A DNA stretch of 64,000 nt from Peteryoungia algae (GTDB taxonomy: Bacteria > Pseudomonadota > Alphaproteobacteria > Rhizobiales > Rhizobiaceae), in contig NZ_CP128477.1 in assembly GCF_030369675.1 (NCBI RefSeq), forward strand, positions 62,001 to 126,000, read 5' to 3'. Shown piece after piece: positions 15,639 through 25,095 of the stretch (positions are counted from its first letter, which is position 1; each line of letters begins with the position of its first letter). The notes beneath the pieces are model-generated. The model had not been told where the DNA came from. It did not search any database and saw nothing but the letters and a program-made list of their open reading frames with translations. Made by a program: the position numbers and the translations under genes.

Positions 15639-16958
15639 ATGGCTTCTCCTTCGTCCGGTGCCGATCCGGCGGCGTCCGCGCCCGCCGCGGATCTCCCCAA
15701 GCCGCTGTCGCATGCGGCTCTCTCGCTGATTCCGCGTCTCCTCCTGCGCCTGCCGCGCACGGGGCTGCTGCTGGGCGCCATCGTCATGCTTGCCCTGCTG
15801 GGCCCGGTGCTCGCGGAGGAAAGCGCACTCCGTTTCGGCTGGAGCCTCTTCATGGCGCGTCAGGGTATCGATGCGGCCGAGGGCACGCTGGGGCTGTCGA
15901 TGGTTCTCGGCGTCATTGCCTCGCGCGGCCTGGTGCGCATGCCGCGGCGGCGTCGCAATGACGCCTCGGCGGAAGGTGAACTGGCCCGTGCCGTCGCCCT
16001 TCTGTCCGGGCAGGGCAATGCCAGCGCCGGCCTTATCCGCCTTGGAGACAAGCGCGTCCTGATGTCCGACTGCGGCCAGGGCTTCATCATGTATGCCCGC
16101 CGGGGTCGCTCGCTGGTGGCACTCTTCGACCCTGTTGGACCGAGGCATCTCTGGGCGCCGCTCGTGGAAAAATTCATCGCGGAGGCCCGCCGGACCCGCA
16201 GCCGTCCCGTCTTCTATCAAGTCTCTGCCGATTTCCTGCCGGTGGCCGTGGAGATGCGTCTGCAGCCCCTGAAGCTCGGCGAGCAGGCCGTCGTTGACCT
16301 CCCCCGTTTCAGCCTTGCCGGCGGCGACTGGCTGAAGCTCAGGCGCTCGATCAACCGTGCCGAGCGCGATGGGCTTTGCTTCGAACTCGTCCCGGCCGGT
16401 TCGGTCGCGCCGCTGATCGATGAGCTCCGGCTTGTTTCCGAAACCTGGCTTTCTGCCCACGAGGCCGGCGAAAAGGGCTTCTCGCTCGGAACCTTCGAGC
16501 CGGACTATGTCGCCTCCGGCCCCGTCGCCGTGGTCCGTCTCGAAGGCCGGATCGTCGCCTTTGCCACCCTGATGACTGCGTCTTCGAACGGCGATGCCTT
16601 CATCGACCTGATGCGCCATGTGCCGGGCGTGCATCGCGGCATGATGGACCTGCTCTTCGTGAAGATCATGGAGGCACTGAAAGCCGATGGATTCCGGACG
16701 CTCAATCTCGGCATGGCGCCGCTCGCGGGGCTCTCCGTCCATCGTCGCGCGCCGACCTGGAACCATGTCGCCCGCCAGGTTTTCGAACACGGCGAACGCT
16801 TCTACAACTTCCGTGGCGTGCGTGCCTTCAAGGAGAAGTTCGATCCCGAATGGCAGCCGCGCTATCTGGCCGTCGCAGGCCAGGGTCTCCCCCTCCTGTC
16901 CCTGATCGACGTGACGCTGTTGATCGGTGGCGGGCTGAAGAGCCTGATGCGCAAGTGA
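15639..16958 (+). CDS. lpiA: Lysyl-phosphatidylglycerol synthase LpiA, short form (DUF2156/MprF C-terminal domain)
   Basis: A 439-residue protein corresponding to the synthase half of MprF/LpiA, which transfers lysine from Lys-tRNA to phosphatidylglycerol. Two hydrophobic helices near residues 35-60 and 85-105 precede the cytosolic domain; VLMSDCGQGFIMYARRGRSL, WLKLRRSINRAERDG, GTFEPDYVA and YNFRGVRAFKEKFDPEWQPR match the family. The long N-terminal flippase domain of full-length MprF (about 840 residues) is absent, and no separate flippase gene is adjacent. The stop overlaps the acvB start (TGATG). An in-frame GTG lies 12 bases upstream. Confidence 0.88.
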   Translation: MASPSSGADPAASAPAADLPKPLSHAALSLIPRLLLRLPRTGLLLGAIVMLALLGPVLAEESALRFGWSLFMARQGIDAAEGTLGLSMVLGVIASRGLVRMPRRRRNDASAEGELARAVALLSGQGNASAGLIRLGDKRVLMSDCGQGFIMYARRGRSLVALFDPVGPRHLWAPLVEKFIAEARRTRSRPVFYQVSADFLPVAVEMRLQPLKLGEQAVVDLPRFSLAGGDWLKLRRSINRAERDGLCFELVPAGSVAPLIDELRLVSETWLSAHEAGEKGFSLGTFEPDYVASGPVAVVRLEGRIVAFATLMTASSNGDAFIDLMRHVPGVHRGMMDLLFVKIMEALKADGFRTLNLGMAPLAGLSVHRRAPTWNHVARQVFEHGERFYNFRGVRAFKEKFDPEWQPRYLAVAGQGLPLLSLIDVTLLIGGGLKSLMRK

Positions 16959-18379
16959 TGTGGATAGGCGCAAGCGTCGCTAAGTGCAGCAGCCTGCGCA
17001 GGCGGCTGACAGCGGCCGTCTTCCTCCTTTCGGTCATGGCAGGCGGCGCACCAGCAACGGCGTCGAGCGACGGCATTGTCAGTCTGCCGCAGGATCACAT
17101 TGCCACCCCCGATGACCACAGGATATCAGGCGTCGTCGTGCTGATCTCCGATGCCAATGGCTGGGACATGGCCGAGCAGGCCGCGCTGGAAGCCGTGGTC
17201 GCCGGCGGCGCAATCGGCGTCGGCGTCGATCTGCGCACCTGGCGGACGGCGCTCGCGCGCGAGACGGCGCGGGAGTGCCTCTTCCTTCCCGCCGATATCG
17301 AACGGCTGACCCGTCAGTTGCATCGCAGTCACCAGGCAGATTTCTATCGCCCACCGCGCATCATCGGTTTCGGCGAAGGCGGGGCGCTGGCGCTCGCCAT
17401 CGCAGCCCAGACGCCGAATCGCAGCTTTGCCGAGACGATCGGCGAGACCGTCGCCGTCGACCCGACGCAGGCAGTCATGCTTCCCAAGCCGCTCTGCACG
17501 CCAGCCCCGCGCCAGGAAACGGCAGACGGAACGGCCTATGGGCTGTCGCCAGGCCCGTTGCCCAATCCCATCCGCATCACCTTCTCGTCGCTGGCCGATG
17601 ATACCTCGCGGCATCATGCGCAATCCCTGCAGACGAGCCATCCGGATGTGGTGATCGCACGAGGGGACGGTGATGCCGCGCCCATCCTTTCCACCGAAGC
17701 CGCCGATCTCGTTGCGCGATTGGCACCTGATGATGAAGCCCTCGACCTGCCGTTGGTCGAGGATCTGGTGACGCCGACCCATGATACGGTCGCGATCTTC
17801 TATTCCGGCGACGGAGGCTGGCGGGAGATCGACCAGCGCATCTCCGCCCGCTTGAACGCGAAAGGCATACCCGTCGTCGGCGTCGATGCCCTGCGCTATT
17901 TCTGGAGCGAGAAGACGCCCGAGGCGACAGCCGCGGACCTCTCGACCATCATCGACCACTACCGCGCCCGCCTCGGGGTCCGGAATGTCGTCCTGATCGG
18001 TTACTCCTTCGGCGCCAATATCCTGCCCAGGGTCTACAATCTACTGCCAGAGGCAGACCGCAAGAGTGTAACACTCCTCTCGCTGCTCGCGCTCTCCCGT
18101 CAGGCCGATTTCGAGATCGCCGTCTCCGGCTGGCTGGGTGCTGCAGGTGCCGGTAAACATGGCGATCCCGTCGATCATCTCGCCGGTGTCGAGGCCGCCA
18201 AGATACAGTGCGTCTACGGGCTCGATGAGGAGGATACGGGCTGCCCGGCGCTCGAACCCCGTGTCAGGGACGGTCTTGAACTCATCGCCCGCCCCGGCGG
18301 CCATCACTTCGACGAGAATTATGAGCTGCTGGCCGATGGCATCTTCGCGCGAGCAAGGCAAGCTGGTGCCGTCGATTGA
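16958..18379 (+). CDS. acvB: AcvB/VirJ family lysyl-phosphatidylglycerol hydrolase
   Basis: A 473-residue periplasmic protein with an N-terminal signal (basic SLRRRLTAAVFLLSVMAGG). The C-terminal VirJ domain is an alpha/beta hydrolase with nucleophile motif GYSFGANILPR (Ser about 350) and late His in GGHHFDENY. In Agrobacterium, AcvB hydrolyses the lipid made by LpiA and is needed for virulence; the R. tropici orthologue is AtvA. The start overlaps the lpiA stop, so synthesis and turnover of the cationic lipid are coupled. The frame is open upstream to 16850, but that part overlaps lpiA. Confidence 0.9.
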   Translation: MWIGASVAKCSSLRRRLTAAVFLLSVMAGGAPATASSDGIVSLPQDHIATPDDHRISGVVVLISDANGWDMAEQAALEAVVAGGAIGVGVDLRTWRTALARETARECLFLPADIERLTRQLHRSHQADFYRPPRIIGFGEGGALALAIAAQTPNRSFAETIGETVAVDPTQAVMLPKPLCTPAPRQETADGTAYGLSPGPLPNPIRITFSSLADDTSRHHAQSLQTSHPDVVIARGDGDAAPILSTEAADLVARLAPDDEALDLPLVEDLVTPTHDTVAIFYSGDGGWREIDQRISARLNAKGIPVVGVDALRYFWSEKTPEATAADLSTIIDHYRARLGVRNVVLIGYSFGANILPRVYNLLPEADRKSVTLLSLLALSRQADFEIAVSGWLGAAGAGKHGDPVDHLAGVEAAKIQCVYGLDEEDTGCPALEPRVRDGLELIARPGGHHFDENYELLADGIFARARQAGAVD

Positions 18380-18383
18380 AGCC

Positions 18384-20036
18384 CTACCGGTCGCTCGTCT
18401 CCCAGCGCGGATTGATCCACGGTTCCTGATTGCTGCGGGGCAGGGGTGTCTTGCCGAGAATATGGTCGGCCGCCTTCTCGCCGGTCATGATCGAGGGGCC
18501 GTTCAGATTGCCATAGGTCAGTTTCGGGAAGATGGATGAGTCCGCCACGCGCAGGCCCTCCACTCCGATCACCCGGCATTCCGAATCGACCACGGCCATC
18601 GGGTCGTCCTTCGATCCCATCTTCGCCGTGCCGCAAGGGTGATAGGCGCTTTCCAGATGCTCGCGCAGGAAGGCATCTATCTGGTCGTCCGTCTGGACCC
18701 CTTCGCCGGGCTGGATTTCCGGGCCGCGGAAGGCGTCGAAGGCCTTCTGGCCGAAGATTTCGCGGGTCAGGCGCACGCAGTGGCGGAATTTGATCCAGTC
18801 TTCCTCATGGCTCATATAGTTGAACTTGATGACGGGATCGGCCATCGGATCTGGCGAGGCGAGGGTCACCGACCCGCGCGACTTGGAGTGGTTGTAGCCC
18901 ACATGGACCTGGAAGCCATGGCTCTTGGCCGCAGCCTTTCCGTCATAGGAAATGGCGACGGGCAGGAAGTGGAACTGGATGTCCGGCTGCTTGACGCCAG
19001 GCGCCGAGCGCACGAAGGCGCAAGATTCGAACTGGTTCGAGCCGCCGAGCCCACGGCCGGAAAACAGCCATTGCGCGCCGGCCACCCCCTGCCAGAACCA
19101 GGGCAGCCAGGAATAGAGCGATACGGGCTTCAAAGAGATCTGCTGGAAGTAGAATTCCATGTGGTCCATCAGGTTGGCGCCGACGCCCGGCCGGTCCACC
19201 TTCACCTCGATGCCCATTTCCTTCAGATGCGCTGCCGGTCCGATGCCGGACAGCATCAGCAGCTTCGGCGTGTTGAAGGAGGAGGCTGAAACGATCACCT
19301 CGCGATTGGCCCTGACCACTTCGATTTTGCCATTGCGCTCGATTTCGACGCCAACGGCACGGCCGTTCTCGATGACGATCCTGCGGGCAAAGCAGCGCAC
19401 CAGTTCCACATTGGGCCGTTTCATCGCCGGCTTGAGGTAAGCATTCGCGGCCGACCAGCGGCGCGAGCGCCAGATGGTCTGCTCCATCAGGCCGAAGCCT
19501 TCCTGCTTCTCGCCGTTGTAATCCTCGGTCGTCTCGAAGCCCGCCTCGCGGCCGGCTTCGACAAAGGCGCGCACCAGAGGGTTCTTCGCCGGGCCGCGCT
19601 GGACATGCAACGGCCCGTCCGTGCCGCGCCAGCCTTCCTGACCGCCATGCGAATTTTCCATGCGCTTGAAGTAGGGAAGCACGTCCGCATAGCCCCAGCC
19701 GGAGGCGCCGCTCTCTTCCCAGCCGTCGAAGTCCTCGGCAGATCCCCGCACATAGACCATGCCGTTGATCGAGGACGACCCGCCGATCACCTTGCCGCGG
19801 GGGGCGGTGATCCGCCTGTTGTTGAGATTGGGTTCCGGCTCGGAGAGATAACCCCAGTTGTAGCGCTTCATGCTCATCGGCCAGGCAAGGGCTGCCGGCA
19901 TCTGGATGAAGGGCCCGATATCCGACCCGCCATATTCCAGCACCATGACGGTGTGCTTGCCGTCTTCCGACAGCCGGTAGGCCATGGCCGAGCCGGCCGA
20001 GCCGGAGCCGATGATGATGAAATCTGCCTGGTTCAT
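18384..20036 (-). CDS. betA: Choline dehydrogenase
   Basis: A 550-residue FAD flavoprotein of the GMC oxidoreductase family, oxidising choline to betaine aldehyde. The FAD-binding motif [13 protein letters not shown] lies at residues 9-21, [14 protein letters not shown] near 86-99, the catalytic His in [13 protein letters not shown], and the C-terminal [13 protein letters not shown]. Length is normal. Third gene of betI-betB-betA, 77 bases after betB, with an 8-bp hairpin in the gap. It supplies glycine betaine for osmoprotection and choline catabolism. Confidence 0.96.
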   Translation of the reverse strand: MNQADFIIIGSGSAGSAMAYRLSEDGKHTVMVLEYGGSDIGPFIQMPAALAWPMSMKRYNWGYLSEPEPNLNNRRITAPRGKVIGGSSSINGMVYVRGSAEDFDGWEESGASGWGYADVLPYFKRMENSHGGQEGWRGTDGPLHVQRGPAKNPLVRAFVEAGREAGFETTEDYNGEKQEGFGLMEQTIWRSRRWSAANAYLKPAMKRPNVELVRCFARRIVIENGRAVGVEIERNGKIEVVRANREVIVSASSFNTPKLLMLSGIGPAAHLKEMGIEVKVDRPGVGANLMDHMEFYFQQISLKPVSLYSWLPWFWQGVAGAQWLFSGRGLGGSNQFESCAFVRSAPGVKQPDIQFHFLPVAISYDGKAAAKSHGFQVHVGYNHSKSRGSVTLASPDPMADPVIKFNYMSHEEDWIKFRHCVRLTREIFGQKAFDAFRGPEIQPGEGVQTDDQIDAFLREHLESAYHPCGTAKMGSKDDPMAVVDSECRVIGVEGLRVADSSIFPKLTYGNLNGPSIMTGEKAADHILGKTPLPRSNQEPWINPRWETSDR

Positions 20037-20079
20037 TGCGGTATGTATCCCAGCCTCGGATAAGTGGTGATGTCCCCCG

Positions 20080-20099
20080 GCCTCCCCCGCAGGGGAGGC
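20080..20099 (-). other. Intercistronic hairpin between betB and betA
   Basis: GCCTCCCC (20080-20087) pairs perfectly with GGGGAGGC (20092-20099) around a CGCA loop. There is no T-tract. It may stabilise or partially terminate the betIBA transcript, or be a copy of a dispersed repeat. Confidence 0.55.
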
Positions 20100-20113
20100 G
20101 TCGTTACGTCAGA

Positions 20114-21577
20114 TCAATACGGCGCCTCGCATTTGCCCATGCCGACGTAAATCGTCTTCAGCTCGGAATAATGCTCGAGCGCCGCTGCCGAATTCTCGCG
20201 ACCAAAGCCCGATTGTTTCGACCCGCCGAAGGGGATTTCGACCGGGCAGAGATTATAGGTGTTGATCCAGAGCGTGCCGGCCTCCAGCTGGTCGACCACG
20301 CGATGGGCGCGGGAGAAGTCTGCGGTGAAGACACCGGCCGAGAGGCCGAATTCCGTCGCATTGGCCCGCTCGATGACCTCCGCCTCGTCCTCGAAATCGA
20401 GCACGCACATCACAGGCCCGAAGATCTCTTCGCGCGCGATGGTCATGTCGTCGGTGACATCGGCAAACACGGTCGGCTGGATGTAGAAGCCTTCGCCGGT
20501 GACGCTGTTGGGAATGCCGCCGCCGGTCACCAGCGTGGCACCCTCCGCCTTGCCCTTGTCGATATAGGAGAGCACCTTCTCGCGCTGGGCAAGCGAAACC
20601 ATCGGCCCCATCTGGGTTGTCTCGTCCTGCGGGTCGCCGATCAGGATGGCTTCGGTGCGGGCCTTGAGGCGCGAGAGGAAGGTGTCCTTGATCGCCTTGT
20701 GCACGAAGACGCGCGTGCCGTTCGAGCAGACCTGGCCGGTCGAATAGAAGTTGCCGAGCATGGCGCCCGAAATCGCGCTGTCGACATCGGCATCGTCGAA
20801 GACGACAATCGGCGACTTGCCGCCGAGCTCCATGGTAACATGCTTCAGCTGCGAGGCGGCAGCGCCTGCCACCTTGCGGCCCGTCGGCACGGAGCCGGTC
20901 AGCGACACCTTGGCGACATCGGGATGCGACACGAGCAGCGGCCCGGTCTCGCGGTCCCCCTGGATGACATTGTAGACGCCCTTCGGCGCGCCGGCCTCGA
21001 TCAGGATCTCGGCGATCTTCAAGGCCCCGAGCGGCGTCACTTCCGATGGCTTGAACACCATGGCATTGCCGGCGGCGAGTGCCGGCGCACCCTTCCAGCA
21101 GGCGATCTGTTGCGGATAGTTCCAGGCTCCGATGCCGGCGACCACGCCGAGCGGCACGCGCTTCGTATAGGCCCAGTCGCCCCCAAGCGGGATCTGGCTG
21201 CCATTCATCGCACTTGCAATGATGCCGCCGAAGAATTCAAAACTGTCGGCGCCCGAGGTCGGGTCGGCGACGATGGTCTCCTGAATAGGCTTGCCGGTGT
21301 CGAGCGTCTCAAGCTCGGACAGCTCGCGATTGCGCTCCCGCATGATCTCGGCGGCCTTTTTCAAAACACGTCCGCGCGCAGCCGGTGTCCAGGAGGCCCA
21401 TTCCTTCTGCGCCCGCTTGGCCGATGCAATCGCCATCTCGACGATCGCAGGCGTGGCCGCGTGCAGCCGCGCGATCACCTCGCCGGTGGCCGGGTAGATG
21501 CTCTCGATTACGGCGCCGTCTGTATCCTCGACATAGTCTCCGTCGATGAAATGCGAGGCTTGCGGTTGTGCTCTCAT
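20114..21577 (-). CDS. betB: Betaine aldehyde dehydrogenase
   Basis: A 487-residue NAD(P)-dependent aldehyde dehydrogenase making glycine betaine. Key residues: Asn in GAWNYPQQ, Glu in MELGGKSP, and catalytic Cys in [15 protein letters not shown]. The ATG at 21577 ([15 protein letters not shown]) follows CGGAGAAACATC and fits the family length better than the ATG at 21601. It lies between betI and betA. The betC choline-sulfatase gene common in rhizobial betICBA operons is not between betI and betB. Confidence 0.95.
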   Translation of the reverse strand: MRAQPQASHFIDGDYVEDTDGAVIESIYPATGEVIARLHAATPAIVEMAIASAKRAQKEWASWTPAARGRVLKKAAEIMRERNRELSELETLDTGKPIQETIVADPTSGADSFEFFGGIIASAMNGSQIPLGGDWAYTKRVPLGVVAGIGAWNYPQQIACWKGAPALAAGNAMVFKPSEVTPLGALKIAEILIEAGAPKGVYNVIQGDRETGPLLVSHPDVAKVSLTGSVPTGRKVAGAAASQLKHVTMELGGKSPIVVFDDADVDSAISGAMLGNFYSTGQVCSNGTRVFVHKAIKDTFLSRLKARTEAILIGDPQDETTQMGPMVSLAQREKVLSYIDKGKAEGATLVTGGGIPNSVTGEGFYIQPTVFADVTDDMTIAREEIFGPVMCVLDFEDEAEVIERANATEFGLSAGVFTADFSRAHRVVDQLEAGTLWINTYNLCPVEIPFGGSKQSGFGRENSAAALEHYSELKTIYVGMGKCEAPY

Positions 21578-21708
21578 GATGTTTCTCCGGACAGCGTTCA
21601 ATCTGGTCTAATCATCGGGTCATGCCCCTCATTGCGGGCACAAGGTGTTGCGCCTGACCCGGCCTGGCACCGTCTCCCGTCTGAACGGGGAGGCGGAGAG
21701 GAGGGGGC

Positions 21709-21765
21709 TTAGCCTTCGTCTTTTCCTCTCCCCACGCGCGGGGACGGGGTTGGGTGAGGGGCAAT
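21709..21765. repeat. REP-like palindromic element inside the betI 3' end
   Basis: The sequence encoding the last 18 residues of BetI (HPTPSPRVGRGK) contains a palindrome around CCCCACGCGCGGGGA, followed by the TTGGGTGAGGGG type of tail common in rhizobial intergenic repeats. A second GGGAGGCGGAGAGGAGGGG segment lies just outside, at about 21687-21706. The element appears to have replaced or extended the original C-terminus. Confidence 0.55.
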
Positions 21766-22356
21766 CCTTGCTGCGATCGTGGTCTGCAATTGCCCCGCCA
21801 CATAATCCTCGACCAATGCGACAGAGGCATCAATCGATAAAGGTGCCGCTTTCAGAGATTGACGGATATAGAGCCCGTCGATCATCGCGGCTGCGCCATC
21901 GGCAATCCGCCCCGCGTCGGCGGCCCCGCAAAGCGGCTTCAGCCCCGAGAGCAGGTTCGAATGCAGCCGCCGCGCATAGACGACGAGCAGTCGGCGCACC
22001 TCTTCCGAACGCTGCGCTTCCGAATAGAAGGCGAGCCAGGCGGCGACGACGTGAGGCGCGAACTGGTTGGCCTGGAAGGAAATGCGCAGCACGGCCGAAA
22101 TCCGTTCGCGCGGCGTCTCCGACGACGCAAGTGCGGTCACCGCATCGGCGCGCAGCTGGCGCAGCAGCGAGCGGATCGTCTCGACCAGCAATTGATCCTT
22201 GGAGCCGAAATAGTGATGGGCGAGCGCCGGCGAGACACCCGCCGCGCGGGCGATCTCCGACATGGTCACGGTGAGCGATCCGTGATGCCCGATCGTTTTC
22301 AATGCGGCATCGACAAGCGCCTTTCGACGCACCGGCTCCATTCCGACTTTCGGCAT
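21709..22356 (-). CDS. betI: TetR family transcriptional repressor BetI
   Basis: A 215-residue repressor of choline-to-betaine genes. The start MPKVGMEPVRRKALVDA matches known BetI N-termini; the frame to 22404 is an unused extension. Helix-turn-helix at residues 25-55 (VTMSEIARAAGVSPALAHHYFGSKDQLL). The C-terminal 18 residues come from a repeat-like element and are unlike the family. First gene of betIBA; a perfect BetI-type operator sits 33 bases upstream. Confidence 0.92.
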   Translation of the reverse strand: MPKVGMEPVRRKALVDAALKTIGHHGSLTVTMSEIARAAGVSPALAHHYFGSKDQLLVETIRSLLRQLRADAVTALASSETPRERISAVLRISFQANQFAPHVVAAWLAFYSEAQRSEEVRRLLVVYARRLHSNLLSGLKPLCGAADAGRIADGAAAMIDGLYIRQSLKAAPLSIDASVALVEDYVAGQLQTTIAARIAPHPTPSPRVGRGKDEG

Positions 22357-22388
22357 TCCAGATCCCCTTGTCTTGCACCACCATACTT

Positions 22389-22408
22389 TTGATTGACTGA
22401 TCAATCAA
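22389..22408 (-). promoter_or_regulatory. BetI operator
   Basis: TTGATTGA (22389-22396) and TCAATCAA (22401-22408) are perfect 8-bp arms around CTGA. This matches the known BetI operator pattern and lies just before the betI start, so the operon is autoregulated and probably induced by choline. Confidence 0.85.
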
Positions 22409-22700
22409 CTAAAAATCGGAAACGTCTCTCGATGGGCCGCAGCGGCGTTCCATTAACGGTAAACCGGTGAGGCTGGCGCATGGGGTTTCGCCGGGCGATA
22501 TGTCGACGGGAACCGAAAACGAGTTGCCAAAACGCATGTTTCGCGGCCTTTCCCGGCTTCGGGAGCCGCCCAGGTCTTATCGTCATCCGGTTTTGTGCCA
22601 TGAAACTTTCATCGCACTGTCACACTGCCGAAAGCCTTTGTTGACGATTGAACCGCCAAATTTCCGCCCATAAAAACAAATGCATACTGGAGTATCGCCT

Positions 22701-24533
22701 ATGGGTGCGGGGGTCGCGGAAGATTTGGGCGCATTGCGGCGCTTCGCCAGTGACCAGTTGGTCACGCTTGCCAAGCTTGTCGTGGAAAATGCCTTCCAGC
22801 CGATCGTCGAGGTCGGAACCGGGGCGGTGTTCGGTCATGAAAGCCTGATGCGCGGTCAGGACCGCATCGGCTTTGAAAGCCCTCTCGATCTTCTCGACCA
22901 GGCCGCCGCCACGGGCCAGCTTCTGCCGCTGGAGCAGATGGTCGCGACCCGGGCGCTTGCCAAGTTCGCAACGCTCCCCGATCGCGCCGGCGCCACGCTG
23001 TTCCTCAATCTCGACGTTCGCCTCATCCCCGAAGGCAATGAGCTGGTTGATACGCTGCTCGACCAGCTTCGCAAGGCGCATGTGCCGCCGTCTTCCGTCT
23101 GCTTCGAACTGTCAGAGCGCTTCGACAACACCCGTGTCCCGGAATTTGCCGCCCTTGTCGAGCGTCTGCGCCGTTCGGGCTTCAAGCTCGCCATCGACGA
23201 CTTCGGTGTCGGCCATGGCGAGATGAAACTGCTCTGCGACTATCCGGTCGACTATGTGAAGATCGACCGCCATTTCATCACCGGCCTCGACAGCAATCCG
23301 CGCAAGCGCCACCTGGTGAAAAACATCGTCAATTTCTGCCATGTGCTCGGCGTGCGTGTCATCGCCGAGGGCATCGAAACCGAAAACGAATTCCTCGCCT
23401 GCCGGGAGTTCGGTGTCGATCTGGTCCAGGGCTGGTATATCGCCCGCCCCAGCACCATTGTCTCGGAGCTGAAGAGCGCCTTTCCCCATCTCCAGGATGT
23501 GGGCAAGGCTCGCCGCGCCACGCAGTCGCTCGACGAGATCTTGATCCGCAAGCAGATCGAGACCCTGCCAACAGTCTTCGAGCACGAAAACATCGACCAT
23601 GTCTTCGATCTGTTCCGCCGCAATCCCGGCCAATCCTTCTTCCCCGTCCTGAATGCCAATGGCGAGCCACGCGGCATCATCAATGAGCGGCATCTGAAGG
23701 AATACATCTACCAGCCCTTTGGCCGCGATCTTCTGAAGAACAAGCTCTACGAGCGTTCGATTTCCCACTTCGTCGACCGCGCCCCGATTGTCGGCCTCGA
23801 TGCCGATGCCGAGCGGCTGATGACGATGTTTGCCAATATGGAAGGTTCCGACTGCGTCATCCTGACGGAAAACATGCGGTATGCAGGTGTCGTCTCGGCT
23901 GCCTCGCTGATCCGCATCATGAGCGAGAAGCAGCTGAAGACCGCTCAGGACCAGAACCCGCTGACGGGCCTGCCCGGCAATCGCGCCATCCGCGATTTCA
24001 TGCGCTCGGCGGCCCTGGATGGCGATGGAACACGATTCTGCTGTTACTGCGATTTCGACCATTTCAAGCCGTTCAACGACCATTACGGCTTCCACCAGGG
24101 CGACCACGCGATCTCGCTCTTCGCGGCCCTCCTGCGCCGCTATTTCTTCTCTGAAGACGATTTCCTCGGCCATGTCGGCGGCGATGATTTCTTCATCGGC
24201 GTCAACGATTGGACCCGCGAGGAACTGGCCGAAATCCTCGACCGCCTCCTGTCGGATTTCCACGACGACGTCATCGACCTCTATTCCGAGGCCGACCGCC
24301 AGGCCGGCCATATCAGGGGCCTCGATCGCCAGGGCCTGGAGCGCGATTTCCCGCTGATGCGCTGCTCGATCGGCGTTCTCGAACTCCCCTCAGGCCTCGT
24401 CATCGACGATGTCAATCGCATCAGTGGCGAGATCGCCGAGCTGAAGAAACAGGCCAAGGAAAGCGCCGAAGGCGTGGTGATCGGCGTGTCGGGCGACAAA
24501 GAGGCGACGTTATCCTCCGGCCGTGCCGCTTGA
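22701..24533 (+). CDS. EAL-CBS-GGDEF cyclic-di-GMP protein
   Basis: A 610-residue cytosolic protein. Residues about 25-255: EAL phosphodiesterase domain with ESL for EAL, DDFGVGHGEMKLL, YVKIDRHFI, AEGIET and VQGWYIARP, so most metal and catalytic residues are present. About 270-400: two CBS-like repeats (SHFVDRAPIVGLDADA, VILTENMRYAGVVSAASL), suggesting nucleotide sensing. About 415-590: GGDEF domain with signature GGDDF near residue 491, Glu replaced by Asp. ATG 22701 has GGAG 9 bases upstream, which the ATG at 22680 lacks. It may be mainly a phosphodiesterase. Confidence 0.88.
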   Translation: MGAGVAEDLGALRRFASDQLVTLAKLVVENAFQPIVEVGTGAVFGHESLMRGQDRIGFESPLDLLDQAAATGQLLPLEQMVATRALAKFATLPDRAGATLFLNLDVRLIPEGNELVDTLLDQLRKAHVPPSSVCFELSERFDNTRVPEFAALVERLRRSGFKLAIDDFGVGHGEMKLLCDYPVDYVKIDRHFITGLDSNPRKRHLVKNIVNFCHVLGVRVIAEGIETENEFLACREFGVDLVQGWYIARPSTIVSELKSAFPHLQDVGKARRATQSLDEILIRKQIETLPTVFEHENIDHVFDLFRRNPGQSFFPVLNANGEPRGIINERHLKEYIYQPFGRDLLKNKLYERSISHFVDRAPIVGLDADAERLMTMFANMEGSDCVILTENMRYAGVVSAASLIRIMSEKQLKTAQDQNPLTGLPGNRAIRDFMRSAALDGDGTRFCCYCDFDHFKPFNDHYGFHQGDHAISLFAALLRRYFFSEDDFLGHVGGDDFFIGVNDWTREELAEILDRLLSDFHDDVIDLYSEADRQAGHIRGLDRQGLERDFPLMRCSIGVLELPSGLVIDDVNRISGEIAELKKQAKESAEGVVIGVSGDKEATLSSGRAA

Positions 24534-24589
24534 ACCTGCAGTCTTATTCGTCATGATGCCGCAAGTGTGGACAGCGCCGCGCGAAGACC

Positions 24590-25072
24590 ATGAATGAGAG
24601 ACAGATGTTTTCGGTGGCCAAGGAGCCCGCAGACCAGCCAGAGATCCAGCGCCTTCTGGACCTTTCGGACGCCGTTGCCGCATCCCTTTATCCCGGTGCC
24701 TTTCGCCAGCCGTTGAACTGCGCCACCCTATCGCGGCCCGACATCGCGCTTTATGTCGCGCGCAATACCGCCGACATTGAGGGGAGCCGCGCGCTCGGTT
24801 GTGCCGCACTCCTTGATCTGTCGGACGGCACGGCTGAACTCAAGCGGATGATCGTCGACCCTGAATACGCAAACCGAGGCATAGGCAGCGGGCTCATCCA
24901 CGCAGCTCTGGAGGGGGCCCGCCAACGCGGCATGCGAAGCGTGCTGCTCGAAGTTGGCATCCGTAACATCAAGGCCCGCCGTCTATACGAACGCGCCGGT
25001 TTTCGCGACCGGGGTCCATTCGCGTCGTACCTTGATACGCCGATTGCCACGTTCATGGAGATCAGCCTGTAA
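24590..25072 (+). CDS. GNAT family N-acetyltransferase
   Basis: A 160-residue acyltransferase. The acetyl-CoA-binding motif A is ELKRMIVDPEYANRGIGSGLIHAAL (R/Q-x-x-G-x-G/A as RGIGSG) and motif B is RLYERAGFRDRGPF. It most resembles small GNATs annotated as amino-acid or small-molecule acetyltransferases; the substrate cannot be told. It starts 57 bases after the EAL-CBS-GGDEF gene with no clear terminator between them, so co-transcription is possible. Confidence 0.87.
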   Translation: MNERQMFSVAKEPADQPEIQRLLDLSDAVAASLYPGAFRQPLNCATLSRPDIALYVARNTADIEGSRALGCAALLDLSDGTAELKRMIVDPEYANRGIGSGLIHAALEGARQRGMRSVLLEVGIRNIKARRLYERAGFRDRGPFASYLDTPIATFMEISL

Positions 25073-25095
25073 GGCGGGTGAGGCGTATCCGGATA

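Noticed and set aside
20036..21712. 558-codon plus-strand frame opposite betB
   Set aside because: Antisense shadow; betB on the minus strand is unmistakable.
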